This document shows positions 8,547 through 16,821 of a stretch of 34,433 nt of DNA, piece after piece (the first letter of the stretch is position 1; every line of letters starts with the position of its first letter). The position numbers and the translations under genes were made by a program. The notes below the pieces were generated by a model. The model had not been told where the DNA came from. It saw nothing but the letters and a program-made list of their open reading frames with translations, and made no database searches. This DNA is from Rhodospirillaceae bacterium (lineage in GTDB: Bacteria > Pseudomonadota > Alphaproteobacteria > Rhodospirillales > Casp-alpha2): NCBI GenBank assembly GCA_016845145.1, contig JAERTE010000147.1, positions 1-34,433 of the forward strand. The letters run 5' to 3'.

Positions 8547-9349
8547 TTTTCCATTAACGCCGTGCGGCGCAGCTGCATGATCCGGTCGTGTTCGGCCTTG
8601 GCCGCTGGAGTGAAATCCGCCTTGGGTGCGGCTTCCAACGTGAAATGACCATGGGTGTCGCGGCCCCGAACCAGCATGGCGCTGTCGGCGGTTTTGGTTT
8701 GGCGCACGTGCGGGGCCATGTAACGGATGGCAATGCCGATGCGCCGCTCGGAGCTCAGATTAGGCGCCGATGCATGCGCCAAATTGCCGTGGAACAACGA
8801 AATCTCACCCGGGTGCAGCGGTAGTATTGCGGCGTCGGCTTCATCGATACCGTCGCTGATGGTCTGTCCGCGGCTCAGCAGGTTCAACGCGTCGTCGGTA
8901 TCATCGTGCGGCAAATGAGTGCCCACGTGAGTCCCCGGGATCATGCGCATACAGCCGCTTTCGACCGTAGCCGGGCTGAGCGCCAGCCAAGCCGTCAGTA
9001 CGTCATCTGGCGCCAGGCCCCAGTACTGTAGGTCCTGGTGCCACGACACATGGGTGCCGTCGCGGGGCTCCTTGATCAGCACAGACGTGCTCCAACATAG
9101 AATGTCCGGCCCCAATAGCGATTCCACGGGATCGAGGATCACCGGATCTCGTGTTAAGTCCGCCAGCCAGCGCAGCAATAGGTGCCATTTCTGGCTGCGG
9201 TGCTTGCCGGTCATCGGGCCGTGTACGGTCTCCGAATGCTCCAACATTTGGCGCAATGCTGCCGCTTCGTCTTCGTCCATCACTCGGACCGGCGAGAGAA
9301 AACCATCCCTCTCGTAGGCGGCGACCTGAATTTCGCTCAGCTTGGGCAT
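8543..9349 (-). CDS. Phytanoyl-CoA dioxygenase (PhyH) family protein
   Basis: This is a 268-residue Fe(II)/2-oxoglutarate oxygenase of the PhyH family. The iron ligands are His104 and Asp106 in SWHQDLQYWG and His192 in the LFHGNLAHAS segment; Arg203 in SERRIGIAIRY is placed to bind 2-oxoglutarate. Bacterial members act on varied small molecules (ectoine, halogenation substrates, alkylphosphonates), so the substrate is not assignable. ATG 9349 is preceded by AAGGG at 12 bases. The gene diverges from the Ldh_2 oxidoreductase across a 62-base gap holding a 7-bp inverted repeat, so the two are probably co-regulated. It is convergent with the ABC ATPase gene. Confidence 0.87.
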   Translation of the reverse strand: MPKLSEIQVAAYERDGFLSPVRVMDEDEAAALRQMLEHSETVHGPMTGKHRSQKWHLLLRWLADLTRDPVILDPVESLLGPDILCWSTSVLIKEPRDGTHVSWHQDLQYWGLAPDDVLTAWLALSPATVESGCMRMIPGTHVGTHLPHDDTDDALNLLSRGQTISDGIDEADAAILPLHPGEISLFHGNLAHASAPNLSSERRIGIAIRYMAPHVRQTKTADSAMLVRGRDTHGHFTLEAAPKADFTPAAKAEHDRIMQLRRTALMEN

Positions 9350-9369
9350 GAACGGACTATACCCTTGCG

Positions 9370-9397
9370 GTAAGGCCTCCTACAATGTGCGCCTTAC
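9370..9397. promoter_or_regulatory. Inverted repeat in the PhyH/Ldh_2 divergent intergenic region
   Basis: The arms GTAAGGC (9370-9376) and GCCTTAC (9391-9397) are perfectly complementary across a 14-base spacer. This is the geometry of a dimeric repressor or activator site with half-sites 21 bases apart, centred in the short gap between two divergent genes. No regulator gene is adjacent. There is no T-run, so it is not a terminator. Confidence 0.4.
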
Positions 9398-9411
9398 GGA
9401 CAAGGAATCAC

Positions 9412-10422
9412 ATGACCGATATAAACTTGACCTTGAAAGAGGTCCGCCGCCTCGCCTTCGACTGTTTATTGGCGAACGGCTGTGATCAAGCCAATGCCGA
9501 GGCCGCCGCCGATAACATCACCATGGCCGAGCGTGACGGCTACCAATCGCATGGGCTTTTCCGGCTGCCGGCATTTGTGGTGTCGCTTAGGAACGGTAAG
9601 GTCAACGGCAAGGCGGTACCGAAAATCGATACCCTGGCGCCCGGTGTCATCCGGATAAACGGCGATAAAGGTATTGTTGCTTTGGCGCACCAACGCAGCC
9701 GCAAGGCGTTAATCAACCGCGCACGCGAACAAGGCATCGCCATCGCGGCGTTGACCGATATTTTTCACATGGCCGCGCTGTGGCCAGACGTCGAGCCGCT
9801 GGCCGAGCAGGGACTTTGTGCCATCGCCATGACTTCGTCGCGCAGTTTTGTGGCGCCGGCAGGGGGTGTGAGGCCGCTGTTCGGCACCAACCCGCTGGCA
9901 TTCGCCTGGCCACGCAAGGACGCACCGCCCGTGGTGTTTGACCAGGCGGTCTCGGTGATGGCCCGAGGCGAGGTGCAGATCGCGGCGCGTGATGACCACG
10001 CCTTGCCCGCAGGCGTCGGGCTGGATGCAGGCGGCAACCCGACCACCGACCCGCAAGCGGTGCTCGATGGCGTGATGTTGCCGTTTGGCGGTTACAAAGG
10101 ATCTTCGATTGCTTTGATGGTCGAGATGTTGGCCGCGGGTCTGATTGGCCAGCCCTTCAGCCCGGAAATTTCCGCCGCCAGCAACAACGACGGCGGTCCG
10201 GAGCTCGGCGGGCAGGTGATCATCGCGCTGGACCCGGACCGCTTCGGCGACAAGGAAGGGTGGCGCGATCATTGCGAAAGTTTTTTTGAGGAGATGCTTA
10301 GCCAAGATGGCGTGCGTCTACCCGGTCAGCGCCGCCATGCCCAACGTGAAACGGCCTTGGCAAACGGTATTGAAATCCCTGAAACCCTGCACAAAGAAAT
10401 CCTCGATTTGTCTAGCGCCTGA
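9412..10422 (+). CDS. Ldh_2-family NAD(P)-dependent oxidoreductase (malate/L-lactate or cyclic imino-acid reductase type)
   Basis: This 336-residue protein belongs to the malate/L-lactate dehydrogenase Ldh_2 family, which has its own fold unrelated to Rossmann lactate dehydrogenases. It shows the conserved SHGLFRLP segment with the probable catalytic His47, FGTNPLAFAWP, and LPFGGYKGSSIALMVE for the cofactor site. The family includes malate, ureidoglycolate and (S)-sulfolactate dehydrogenases and delta1-piperideine/pyrroline-2-carboxylate reductases; I cannot pick between them. ATG 9412 has AAGGA a few bases upstream. A longer in-frame reading starting at 9385 would run through the inverted repeat. 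serA follows after 54 bases on the same strand, suggesting a hydroxyacid/amino-acid operon (inference). Confidence 0.87.
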   Translation: MTDINLTLKEVRRLAFDCLLANGCDQANAEAAADNITMAERDGYQSHGLFRLPAFVVSLRNGKVNGKAVPKIDTLAPGVIRINGDKGIVALAHQRSRKALINRAREQGIAIAALTDIFHMAALWPDVEPLAEQGLCAIAMTSSRSFVAPAGGVRPLFGTNPLAFAWPRKDAPPVVFDQAVSVMARGEVQIAARDDHALPAGVGLDAGGNPTTDPQAVLDGVMLPFGGYKGSSIALMVEMLAAGLIGQPFSPEISAASNNDGGPELGGQVIIALDPDRFGDKEGWRDHCESFFEEMLSQDGVRLPGQRRHAQRETALANGIEIPETLHKEILDLSSA

Positions 10423-10476
10423 CGACATGCCGCGCTATCCATGCGGCCCCTGTTTCCCGAATAACGGATTCGCGCC

Positions 10477-11730
10477 ATGATCAAGATCGAAAACCCGTCG
10501 CTGCCCAAGGAGAAAATCAAATTCCTGTTGCTGGAGGGCATTTCCGAAACCGCTGTCGCTAGCCTGAAAAGCGCCGGTTACGGCAATGTGGAGCGTCTGA
10601 CGACAGCCCTGGATGGTGACGAGTTGGCCGCAGCGCTGGACGGTGTGCGTGTGCTCGGCATTCGCTCGCGCACCCAGGTGACCGAAGACATCATCGCGGC
10701 AGCGAACAGCCTAATAGCGGTCGGGTGTTTTTCGGTCGGCACCAATCAGATTGACCTCAATGCGGCGAGGTTGCGCGGCATGCCTGTGTTCAATGCGCCG
10801 TTCTCCAACACGCGCTCGGTTGCGGAATTGACCATTGCCGAAATCATCATGTTGTTTCGGCGCACGTTTCCCAGAAGCGTCGGTGCGCATGAAGGCAAGT
10901 GGGAAAAATCGGCGGCAGGTTCAAACGAGATCCGCGGCAAGACATTGGGCATCGTCGGCTATGGCAATATCGGCAGCCAATTGGCGGTGTTGGCGGAGGG
11001 GATGGGGCTTCGGGTGATTTACTACGATCACACCGACAAGCTGCACCACGGCAACGTGGAGCCGACGGCAAGCCTTGATGAATTGCTTTCTAAAAGCGAC
11101 GTCGTCACCCTGCACGTGCCCCAGACTCCGGCAACGGCGGGCATGATGGGCGCGCGTGAAATCGGACTGATGAAGGACGGCGCTTACCTGATCAACAACT
11201 CGCGTGGCAACGTCGTCGACTTGGATGCGGCTGCCATAGCCTTAAAATCGGGGCGTATGGCGGGCGCGGCGATTGATGTATTCCCCAAGGAACCGTCTTC
11301 CAACAAAGAAGTGTTTTCGTCGCCGTTGCAGGGGTTGGATAACGTGATCCTGACACCGCATGTGGGCGGCTCCACCTTGGAGGCCCAAGAACGCATCGGC
11401 GAGGAAGTGGCGAAAAAACTGATCGAGTATTCCGACGTGGGCTCCACCGTCGGCTCGGTGAATTTCCCGCAGGTGCAGTTATCGCGCGGCCATGTGGGGA
11501 CGCGGTTCATCCAAGTGCAGCAAAACTTGCCCGGTGAACTGGGGCGCTTGAACGACGTCTTCGCCAACCACGGCGTCAACATCGCCGCGCAGCATTATGA
11601 AACCGATAACGATATCGGCTATGCGGTGCTGGATGCGGACGTCAACGTGGCCGAGGCCGAAAACGTGGTGGCGGACATTCGCGCGCTGGATGGCACCATC
11701 CGCGCGCGGCGGTTGACCGGTGTCGGCTAA
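10477..11730 (+). CDS. serA: D-3-phosphoglycerate dehydrogenase, E. coli type with ACT domain
   Basis: This 417-residue protein closely follows E. coli SerA along its length. It oxidises 3-phosphoglycerate to 3-phosphohydroxypyruvate, the first step of serine synthesis. The N-terminal substrate domain carries GCFSVGTNQIDL and NAPFSNTRSVAEL, the Rossmann nucleotide motif is GIVGYGNIGSQL near residue 155, and the catalytic trio is Arg in NNSRGNVVD, Glu in FPKEPSS and His in TPHVGGST. A C-terminal ACT domain (from about residue 345) corresponds to the serine-feedback domain of the E. coli enzyme. It sits between an Ldh_2 oxidoreductase and a class V aminotransferase. That aminotransferase is not a classical SerC, so serine synthesis may be completed elsewhere, or this aminotransferase may supply the amino group. 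Confidence 0.93.
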   Translation: MIKIENPSLPKEKIKFLLLEGISETAVASLKSAGYGNVERLTTALDGDELAAALDGVRVLGIRSRTQVTEDIIAAANSLIAVGCFSVGTNQIDLNAARLRGMPVFNAPFSNTRSVAELTIAEIIMLFRRTFPRSVGAHEGKWEKSAAGSNEIRGKTLGIVGYGNIGSQLAVLAEGMGLRVIYYDHTDKLHHGNVEPTASLDELLSKSDVVTLHVPQTPATAGMMGAREIGLMKDGAYLINNSRGNVVDLDAAAIALKSGRMAGAAIDVFPKEPSSNKEVFSSPLQGLDNVILTPHVGGSTLEAQERIGEEVAKKLIEYSDVGSTVGSVNFPQVQLSRGHVGTRFIQVQQNLPGELGRLNDVFANHGVNIAAQHYETDNDIGYAVLDADVNVAEAENVVADIRALDGTIRARRLTGVG

Positions 11731-11786
11731 CCGTATCAATTAGGGCTACGCGGCTCCAGCCGTCCGCGATTGCTGTAGGAGAGGAC

Positions 11787-12917
11787 ATGATGAGCAAATC
11801 CATATCGAAAGTAGACCCCGACGGACTGCTAGAGTTTTCCGTGGTCTTTACGGACCGGTCCCTGAACCATATGTCCCAATTTTTTCAAGGCGTAATGCGC
11901 AATATTTCCGCGACCTTGAAAGAGGTCTACCATGCCGAGGCGGTCGCCGTGGTGCCGGGCGGCGGCACCTATGCCATGGAAGCGGTGGCCCGCCAATTGG
12001 CCACGGACAAAAAATGCATGGTGATCCGTAACGGCTGGTTCTCTTTCCGCTGGAGCCAGATTTTCGACGCCGGTCAAATTCCTGAAAGCTGTACGGTGCT
12101 CAAAGCCCGCCAGACCGGCGATGGCGATCAAGCGCCGTTCGCGCCGGTTCCCATTGAGGAAGCCGTGGCCGCCATCAAAGCCGAAAAACCCGATTTACTG
12201 TTCGCGGCCCATGTGGAAACCGCGTCCGGCATCATTTTGCCGGATGGTTATTTGAAGGCCTTGGCCGAAGCCCAGCACGCGCACGGCGGTTTGTTCGTTC
12301 TCGATTGCATCGCGTCCGGCGCCATTTGGGTCGATATGGAAGATACAGGTGTGGATGTGTTGATCAGCGCGCCGCAGAAAGGCTGGTCGGCGTCACCGGC
12401 AGCGGGCCTCGTAATGATGAATGATAAGGCGCGCAAGATGGTTGGCGAAACGGCGAGCACAAGCTTCGCTTGCGACCTGAAGAAATGGTCGGAAATCATG
12501 GATGCCTACGAGGGCGGCGCTCACGCCTACCATGCCACCATGCCGACCGATGCCTTGGCTGCATTTAATGATGCCATGGAGGAGACCAAAGCCATCGGTT
12601 TTGATGTGATCCGAGCCAAGCAGCAGGAACTGGGTGACAAGGTGCGCGCGGCACTGGCGGCACGCCAGATCAAGTCCGTCGCCGCGGACGGCTTTGGCGC
12701 GCCGGGCGTTGTCGTTAGTTACACGCAAGATGCCGATATCCAGTCGGGAAAGAAATTCGTTGGCGTGGGTCTGCAAATCGCCGCCGGCGTGCCGTTGCAA
12801 TGTGACGAGCCGGAAGGATTTCAAACGTTCCGGCTGGGCCTGTTCGGCTTGGACAAGTTGAATGACGTCGACGCCACCGTCGCGCGTCTCGAAGCTGCAT
12901 TGGACGAGGTGATTTGA
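11787..12917 (+). CDS. Class V aminotransferase (alanine/serine-glyoxylate aminotransferase-like)
   Basis: This is a 376-residue PLP enzyme of fold type I, class V. The PLP-binding Lys lies in LISAPQKGWSASPAAGL, after the aspartate in FVLDCIASGAIWVDM. The glycine-rich VPGGGTYAMEAVAR segment near residue 55 binds the cofactor phosphate. Known members move amino groups between alanine, serine or phosphoserine and glyoxylate or other 2-oxo acids. A purine-rich stretch (AGGAGAGG) lies just before ATG 11787; ATG 11790 is equally possible. The gene follows serA by 56 bases on the same strand, so it could use phosphohydroxypyruvate, hydroxypyruvate or a related oxo acid (inference). It ends directly against the convergent crotonase gene with no intergenic base. 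Confidence 0.87.
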   Translation: MMSKSISKVDPDGLLEFSVVFTDRSLNHMSQFFQGVMRNISATLKEVYHAEAVAVVPGGGTYAMEAVARQLATDKKCMVIRNGWFSFRWSQIFDAGQIPESCTVLKARQTGDGDQAPFAPVPIEEAVAAIKAEKPDLLFAAHVETASGIILPDGYLKALAEAQHAHGGLFVLDCIASGAIWVDMEDTGVDVLISAPQKGWSASPAAGLVMMNDKARKMVGETASTSFACDLKKWSEIMDAYEGGAHAYHATMPTDALAAFNDAMEETKAIGFDVIRAKQQELGDKVRAALAARQIKSVAADGFGAPGVVVSYTQDADIQSGKKFVGVGLQIAAGVPLQCDEPEGFQTFRLGLFGLDKLNDVDATVARLEAALDEVI

Positions 12918-13703
12918 TCAGCGGCCTTTCCAGACCGGGTTTCGTTTTTCGTTGAAGGCGCGCCGGGCTTCCAGGCTGTCTTCCGAGCCGAACGCGTCGG
13001 AAACCACTTTCAGTGCCGCTTCCGGCACTTCGGAAAACGGCAGGTCTTCGACCGCGTACATAAACTCGCGCGTAATCTTCAGTGTATAGGGTGACATGGC
13101 GGCGACTTCGGCGGCGAGTTTCATGGTCTCCAGGTGCAACTCATCGCGCGGCACGGCGCGGGTGATGATACCCAACCGTTCCGCTTCCGTCGCAGAGATG
13201 GATTTCCCCGTGTAAATCAATTCCGCCGCCTTCATGCGCCCGATGATGCGTTGCAGGAACCACACGTGCATGCCGGGCGGGATGCCGGCATTGGGCACGC
13301 CCGGATAGCCGAACTTGGCGTTGTCGGCGGCGATGATCATGTCGCACCCAAACGCCATCGTGCAGCCGCCCTCCTGGGCGAAGCCGTGCACCATGGCGAT
13401 CATCGGCTTGGTCATGGCGCGGCACCGGCGCATTTGTTCGACGTAAAACATGCGCAGGAAATCTTCCATGGCCTCAGCGCCAAACTCCTTGGCATGCTTC
13501 AAATCCATGCCGCCCGACAGACCCTTGCCGGCACCGCTAAGCACCACGGCGCGCACGTCCGGGTCCGCATCGGCGGCCTCCAGGGCACCGAAGTATTCTA
13601 GCGTCATCGGTTTATGCACGAGGTTAAGCGGTGGCCGGTCGAGGGTGATTTCGGCGATGCCGTCCGTTACAGCGTAGCGGATATGCTCATATGTATCTGT
13701 CAT
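12918..13703 (-). CDS. Crotonase (enoyl-CoA hydratase/isomerase) family protein lacking both hydratase glutamates
   Basis: This 261-residue crotonase-fold protein has the CoA-binding and oxyanion-hole segments LSGAGKGLSGGMDLKH and MVHGFAQEGGCTMAFGCDM. Aligned by eye to rat enoyl-CoA hydratase, the catalytic Glu144 position is Thr115 and the Glu164 position is Gly135. It should therefore not be an ordinary hydratase; crotonase relatives include isomerases, thioester hydrolases, decarboxylases and C-C lyases. ATG 13703 lies 2 bases after the stop of the upstream hydroxyacid dehydrogenase gene, so the two are translationally coupled. A longer in-frame reading to 13745 overlaps that gene and is unlikely. 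The substrate is unknown. Confidence 0.85.
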   Translation of the reverse strand: MTDTYEHIRYAVTDGIAEITLDRPPLNLVHKPMTLEYFGALEAADADPDVRAVVLSGAGKGLSGGMDLKHAKEFGAEAMEDFLRMFYVEQMRRCRAMTKPMIAMVHGFAQEGGCTMAFGCDMIIAADNAKFGYPGVPNAGIPPGMHVWFLQRIIGRMKAAELIYTGKSISATEAERLGIITRAVPRDELHLETMKLAAEVAAMSPYTLKITREFMYAVEDLPFSEVPEAALKVVSDAFGSEDSLEARRAFNEKRNPVWKGR

Positions 13704-13705
13704 GG

Positions 13706-14680
13706 TTAAACGATCTGATTGTATAGTTCCGTCTCGCCGCGCCACAGACGGTCCAGGTTCTCCAGCAAGATGTCGACAACGTTTTCCTCATACGCCCGCG
13801 TCTCGCCAGCCGTGTGCGGGGTCAGGATAATGTTGTCCATATCCCACAAGGGTGAGGCCGTATCCAAGGGTTCCTCGACCGTGGTGTCGATGCCGGCACC
13901 GGCGATGACGCCAGATTGCAGGGCATGGATCAGTGCCCCCTCGTCGACGCAGCCGCCGCGCGCGACGTTGATCAGTTGCGCATCATCGCGCATGGCGGCC
14001 AGGGCGGCGCCATCGACGATATTGGCGGTCTCGCTCGTCAACGGACAGGTCAATGCGACAAAATCGGCGCGGCCCCAAAGCTCAGGCAGCGCATCGGGCG
14101 CGTGCGCCTCGTCGACAATATCCTTGATGGCTGCGGTGTTGCGCCTGACGCCGATGACGGTCATCTCGAAGGCCTTGGCCAAGCGCGCCAGACGCGAGCC
14201 GATGGCGCCCATGCCGAAGATGAGAATGGTTTTGTCGGCCAATTCATCTTCGCGGCGCGCGAGATCGGAGATCATACCGCGCCAATGCTTGGCGCGCTGA
14301 TTGTCGCGGGCGAGATGGATTTTCCGAGACAACCCTAAGATCAACGCCATCGCATGATCGCTGACGGCATTGACATTGACGCCGCTTGCATTGGCAAAGC
14401 GCAGACCCTTGTTCTCAAGGGCGCTCAGATCGAATTGGTTGTAACCCGCGCCGCAGGCCTGAATGAATTGTAGATTGCTGCCGGCATCGATATGGCCGTT
14501 ATCCCAAAACCCGGTGATCACAAGGGCGTGGCCTTCATTGATGCGGGTGGCAGTGTCTTCGCGTGACCAGGTCTGGAATCCGCGAATGCCTGTGTTCCGT
14601 GCTTCCAGGCACGCCGCCAGTTGATAGGCTGGATGGGCGAAATGGATGACGAGTTCGTCTTTGTTCGGAAAATCGGTCAA
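13706..14680 (-). CDS. D-2-hydroxyacid dehydrogenase (glyoxylate/hydroxypyruvate reductase-like)
   Basis: This 324-residue NAD(P)-dependent D-isomer 2-hydroxyacid dehydrogenase has the Rossmann motif IFGMGAIGSRLARLAKAFE near residue 155. The catalytic residues are Arg in NVARGGCVDEGAL, Glu in DTTVEEPLD and His in LTPHTAGE. The family interconverts D-2-hydroxy acids and 2-oxo acids; this member lacks the ACT domain of SerA. The start is TTG 14680, with AGGAGG 5 bases upstream and no competing ATG. It is the first gene of a two-gene operon with the crotonase and diverges from the GntR regulator, which probably controls it (inference). Confidence 0.88.
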   Translation of the reverse strand: MTDFPNKDELVIHFAHPAYQLAACLEARNTGIRGFQTWSREDTATRINEGHALVITGFWDNGHIDAGSNLQFIQACGAGYNQFDLSALENKGLRFANASGVNVNAVSDHAMALILGLSRKIHLARDNQRAKHWRGMISDLARREDELADKTILIFGMGAIGSRLARLAKAFEMTVIGVRRNTAAIKDIVDEAHAPDALPELWGRADFVALTCPLTSETANIVDGAALAAMRDDAQLINVARGGCVDEGALIHALQSGVIAGAGIDTTVEEPLDTASPLWDMDNIILTPHTAGETRAYEENVVDILLENLDRLWRGETELYNQIV

Positions 14681-14781
14681 TGAGGCCTCCTGTTGTTGAT
14701 CGGCAAGCTAGCGCGCCCACCCACGCCCGACAAGCACGTGACCCACATGCAAGACGCCCACGCCGATCCATCAAAGTCGCG

Positions 14782-14821
14782 CTTGTCAGAATAAATTATG
14801 CATTATATATAATATGACAAG
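14782..14821 (+). promoter_or_regulatory. Promoter embedded in a palindromic operator upstream of the GntR gene
   Basis: Perfect 7-base arms CTTGTCA (14782-14788) and TGACAAG (14815-14821) enclose an AT-rich core containing the 12-base perfect palindrome ATTATATATAAT (14802-14813). TTGTCA makes a good -35 and TATAAT (14808-14813) a perfect -10, with a 19-base spacer. Transcription would start near 14820, after the ATG at 14814 but before the ATG at 14835. The symmetry over the promoter suggests autoregulation by the GntR protein and control of the divergent dehydrogenase gene. Confidence 0.55.
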
Positions 14822-14834
14822 AGGTAATCGTTAC

Positions 14835-15485
14835 ATGAATGCTTTCACCACCAAGAAGGCTTTGGCCAAGGATCGTTTGTTGCAAGCCATTCGGGCTGGT
14901 CGATATCGCCCAGGTGATCGTTTGCGGCAAAACGAGATCGCGCGGGATTTGGGACTTTCCAGCACGCCGGTGCGCGAAGCGCTGACGGATCTAGTCGGCA
15001 GCGGCCTTGTCACCTATGAGCAGCATTGCGGCGTGCGAGTTGCTGAGGTGGAGCCCGAACAGGTGCGCCAGGTTTATCAGGCGCGCGTGATCATCGAGGG
15101 TGAAATCGCCAAGCTTGCATTTCGTGCGATCAATGATGTCGAGTGCGATGAACTTGTCGCGATGGTTGATACAATGGACACGCTTCGTGACCAAGGCCGC
15201 ATTGAAGAATTGATGGCGGCGGATGAGAAGTTCCATATGACCATCCTGCGTGCTTGCGGCAACCCGCATCTGGTCAATGCCGCGCATCAGCTCTGGGACG
15301 GGTTCCCGCGTTATTTCGTCTGGTTGTCCGAGGAGCGTATGGCGTGCTCCATGGGTGAACATCGGCGCATGGTCGAAGCGCTGGCCGCCGGTGATAGGCG
15401 GGCGTTTATCGATACTTTTACCGAACATCTGGAAAATTCGCTGGCCATGGTATTGGCCTATGTAGAGGAAACCCGTGATGGATGA
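14835..15485 (+). CDS. GntR-family regulator, FCD (FadR-like) subfamily
   Basis: This is a 216-residue regulator. Residues about 5-70 form a GntR winged helix-turn-helix (GRYRPGDRLRQNEIARDLGLS, then TPVREALTDL). Residues about 80-205 form an all-helical FCD effector domain that usually binds a carboxylate through a metal held by Asp/His residues; EKFHMTIL and a conserved GEHRRMVEAL are visible. I chose ATG 14835 because AAGAGGT lies 9 bases upstream and the predicted transcript begins near 14820; ATG 14814 in the same frame would precede it. The 3' end overlaps the start of the class III aminotransferase gene by 8-11 bases, so regulator and enzyme share an operon. The effector is probably a substrate or intermediate of the flanking enzymes (inference). 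Confidence 0.87.
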   Translation: MNAFTTKKALAKDRLLQAIRAGRYRPGDRLRQNEIARDLGLSSTPVREALTDLVGSGLVTYEQHCGVRVAEVEPEQVRQVYQARVIIEGEIAKLAFRAINDVECDELVAMVDTMDTLRDQGRIEELMAADEKFHMTILRACGNPHLVNAAHQLWDGFPRYFVWLSEERMACSMGEHRRMVEALAAGDRRAFIDTFTEHLENSLAMVLAYVEETRDG

Positions 15486-16797
15486 TCAATCCGCTCAGCA
15501 AGATCTCAAGGCCGCCGCTGATGAGTTCCTGGTGCGCTATGGCTCAGATAAGTTTCCGAACTTGTTCACCTCTGCCAAGGGCTCGGTGGTGATCGATTCC
15601 ACGGGCCGTGAGGTGCTGGATTTCACTTCAGGGCAGATGTGCGCCACCATCGGGCACAATCACCCGGCTATCGTTGCTGCCATGGAAGATGCCGGAAAGA
15701 AGGCAGTGCACTTGTTTAGTGGCATGATCCCCGAAGTGGTGGCGGAACTGGGTGCGAAACTGGCGGGCTGGATGCCCGCGCCGTTGAAGAAATCGCTGTT
15801 CCTCAATACCGGCGGCGAGAGCAACGAGGCGGCGCTGCGTATGGCCAAGATGTATACCGGCGGGCACGAGGTCATCGCGCTTGGTGGGTCGTGGCACGGC
15901 ACGGGCGCTGGCGCGGGCTCGGTTTCTTATGCTTCCGACCGCAAGGGTTATGGGCCGACGATGCCGGGTACTTATGTCATCCCCGAGCCCAACGCCTATC
16001 GCTGCCCAATCGAGCACTGCCGCGATACATGCGACGGTGCGTGCATGCGGGTCGGTTTGAATATGTTCGATATGGCGTCGAGGGGTGAGGGGGCTGCGAT
16101 CATCGCGGAGCCGATTATCAGCGCGGGGGGCATCATTGTGCCGCCGGATGACTATTTCACGAACCTCAAACAAGAAGCTGAAAAGCGCGGTATGCTGCTG
16201 GTGCTGGACGAGGCGCAAACCGCGTTCGGGCGTATCGGTAGAAAGACGGCAGCCGAGCGTTTCGGCGTGGTGCCGGACATCATGGCGGTTTCCAAGACAT
16301 TGGGTGGCGGGGTGCCGCTGGCGGCGACCGTGACAAGCGACAAAGTCGAGGCCGATATCCATGCCAAGGGGTTTACGTTCTATACCAGTCACGTCTCCGA
16401 CCCTCTGCCGGCGGCTGTGGGCGTGGCCGTGTTGGCCACCATTGAAGCCGAGGATTTGATGACGGCGGCGGTAGAGAAGGGCGCTTATCTGCGTGACCGT
16501 CTGGTTAACTTGCAACAGAAATATGAAGCCATCGGCGATGTGCGTGGGGAGGGGTTGATGCTCGGTGTTGAATTGGTGAAGGATCGCGAGAGCCGCGAGC
16601 CCGACCATGAACTGGGCGCACAGACCACCGAGCGCTGTTTCGAGCTGGGGCTGTCGATGAATATCCGGCGCCGTCCCGAACGCGGTGCGGTGTGGCGGAT
16701 CGCGCCGCCCCTAACGATCAGTGAGGCAGAGCTTGATCGCGGCGTCGAAATCCTTGACCGTGCCCTTGCCGACAGCCTGGATATGCTGGCGCGCTAA
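15478..16797 (+). CDS. Class III aminotransferase, 2,2-dialkylglycine decarboxylase-like
   Basis: This 439-residue PLP enzyme resembles Burkholderia 2,2-dialkylglycine decarboxylase along its length. The PLP lysine is Lys273 in AVSKTLGGGVPLAA. Gln53 in FTSGQMCATIGH matches the Gln52 that positions the carboxylate lost in that enzyme; GGSWHGTG and FYTSHVSDPLPAA are also shared. Unlike the Burkholderia enzyme it has a four-cysteine stretch, YRCPIEHCRDTCDGACMRVG, near residue 180, which occurs in several class III aminotransferases. It may decarboxylate and transaminate a dialkylglycine or simply transaminate an amine; sequence does not decide. ATG 15478 or GTG 15475 could start it, with GAGG upstream. 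It overlaps the GntR gene and is followed by an SDR gene 24 bases on. Confidence 0.85.
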   Translation: MDDQSAQQDLKAAADEFLVRYGSDKFPNLFTSAKGSVVIDSTGREVLDFTSGQMCATIGHNHPAIVAAMEDAGKKAVHLFSGMIPEVVAELGAKLAGWMPAPLKKSLFLNTGGESNEAALRMAKMYTGGHEVIALGGSWHGTGAGAGSVSYASDRKGYGPTMPGTYVIPEPNAYRCPIEHCRDTCDGACMRVGLNMFDMASRGEGAAIIAEPIISAGGIIVPPDDYFTNLKQEAEKRGMLLVLDEAQTAFGRIGRKTAAERFGVVPDIMAVSKTLGGGVPLAATVTSDKVEADIHAKGFTFYTSHVSDPLPAAVGVAVLATIEAEDLMTAAVEKGAYLRDRLVNLQQKYEAIGDVRGEGLMLGVELVKDRESREPDHELGAQTTERCFELGLSMNIRRRPERGAVWRIAPPLTISEAELDRGVEILDRALADSLDMLAR

Positions 16798-16821
16798 CCA
16801 ACGCGAACACGGGAGATGGGT

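Noticed and set aside
10429..10447. GCCGC/GCGGC hairpin between the Ldh_2 and serA genes
   Set aside because: Only 5 bp of stem with a 9-base loop and no T-run, so neither a terminator nor a convincing operator.
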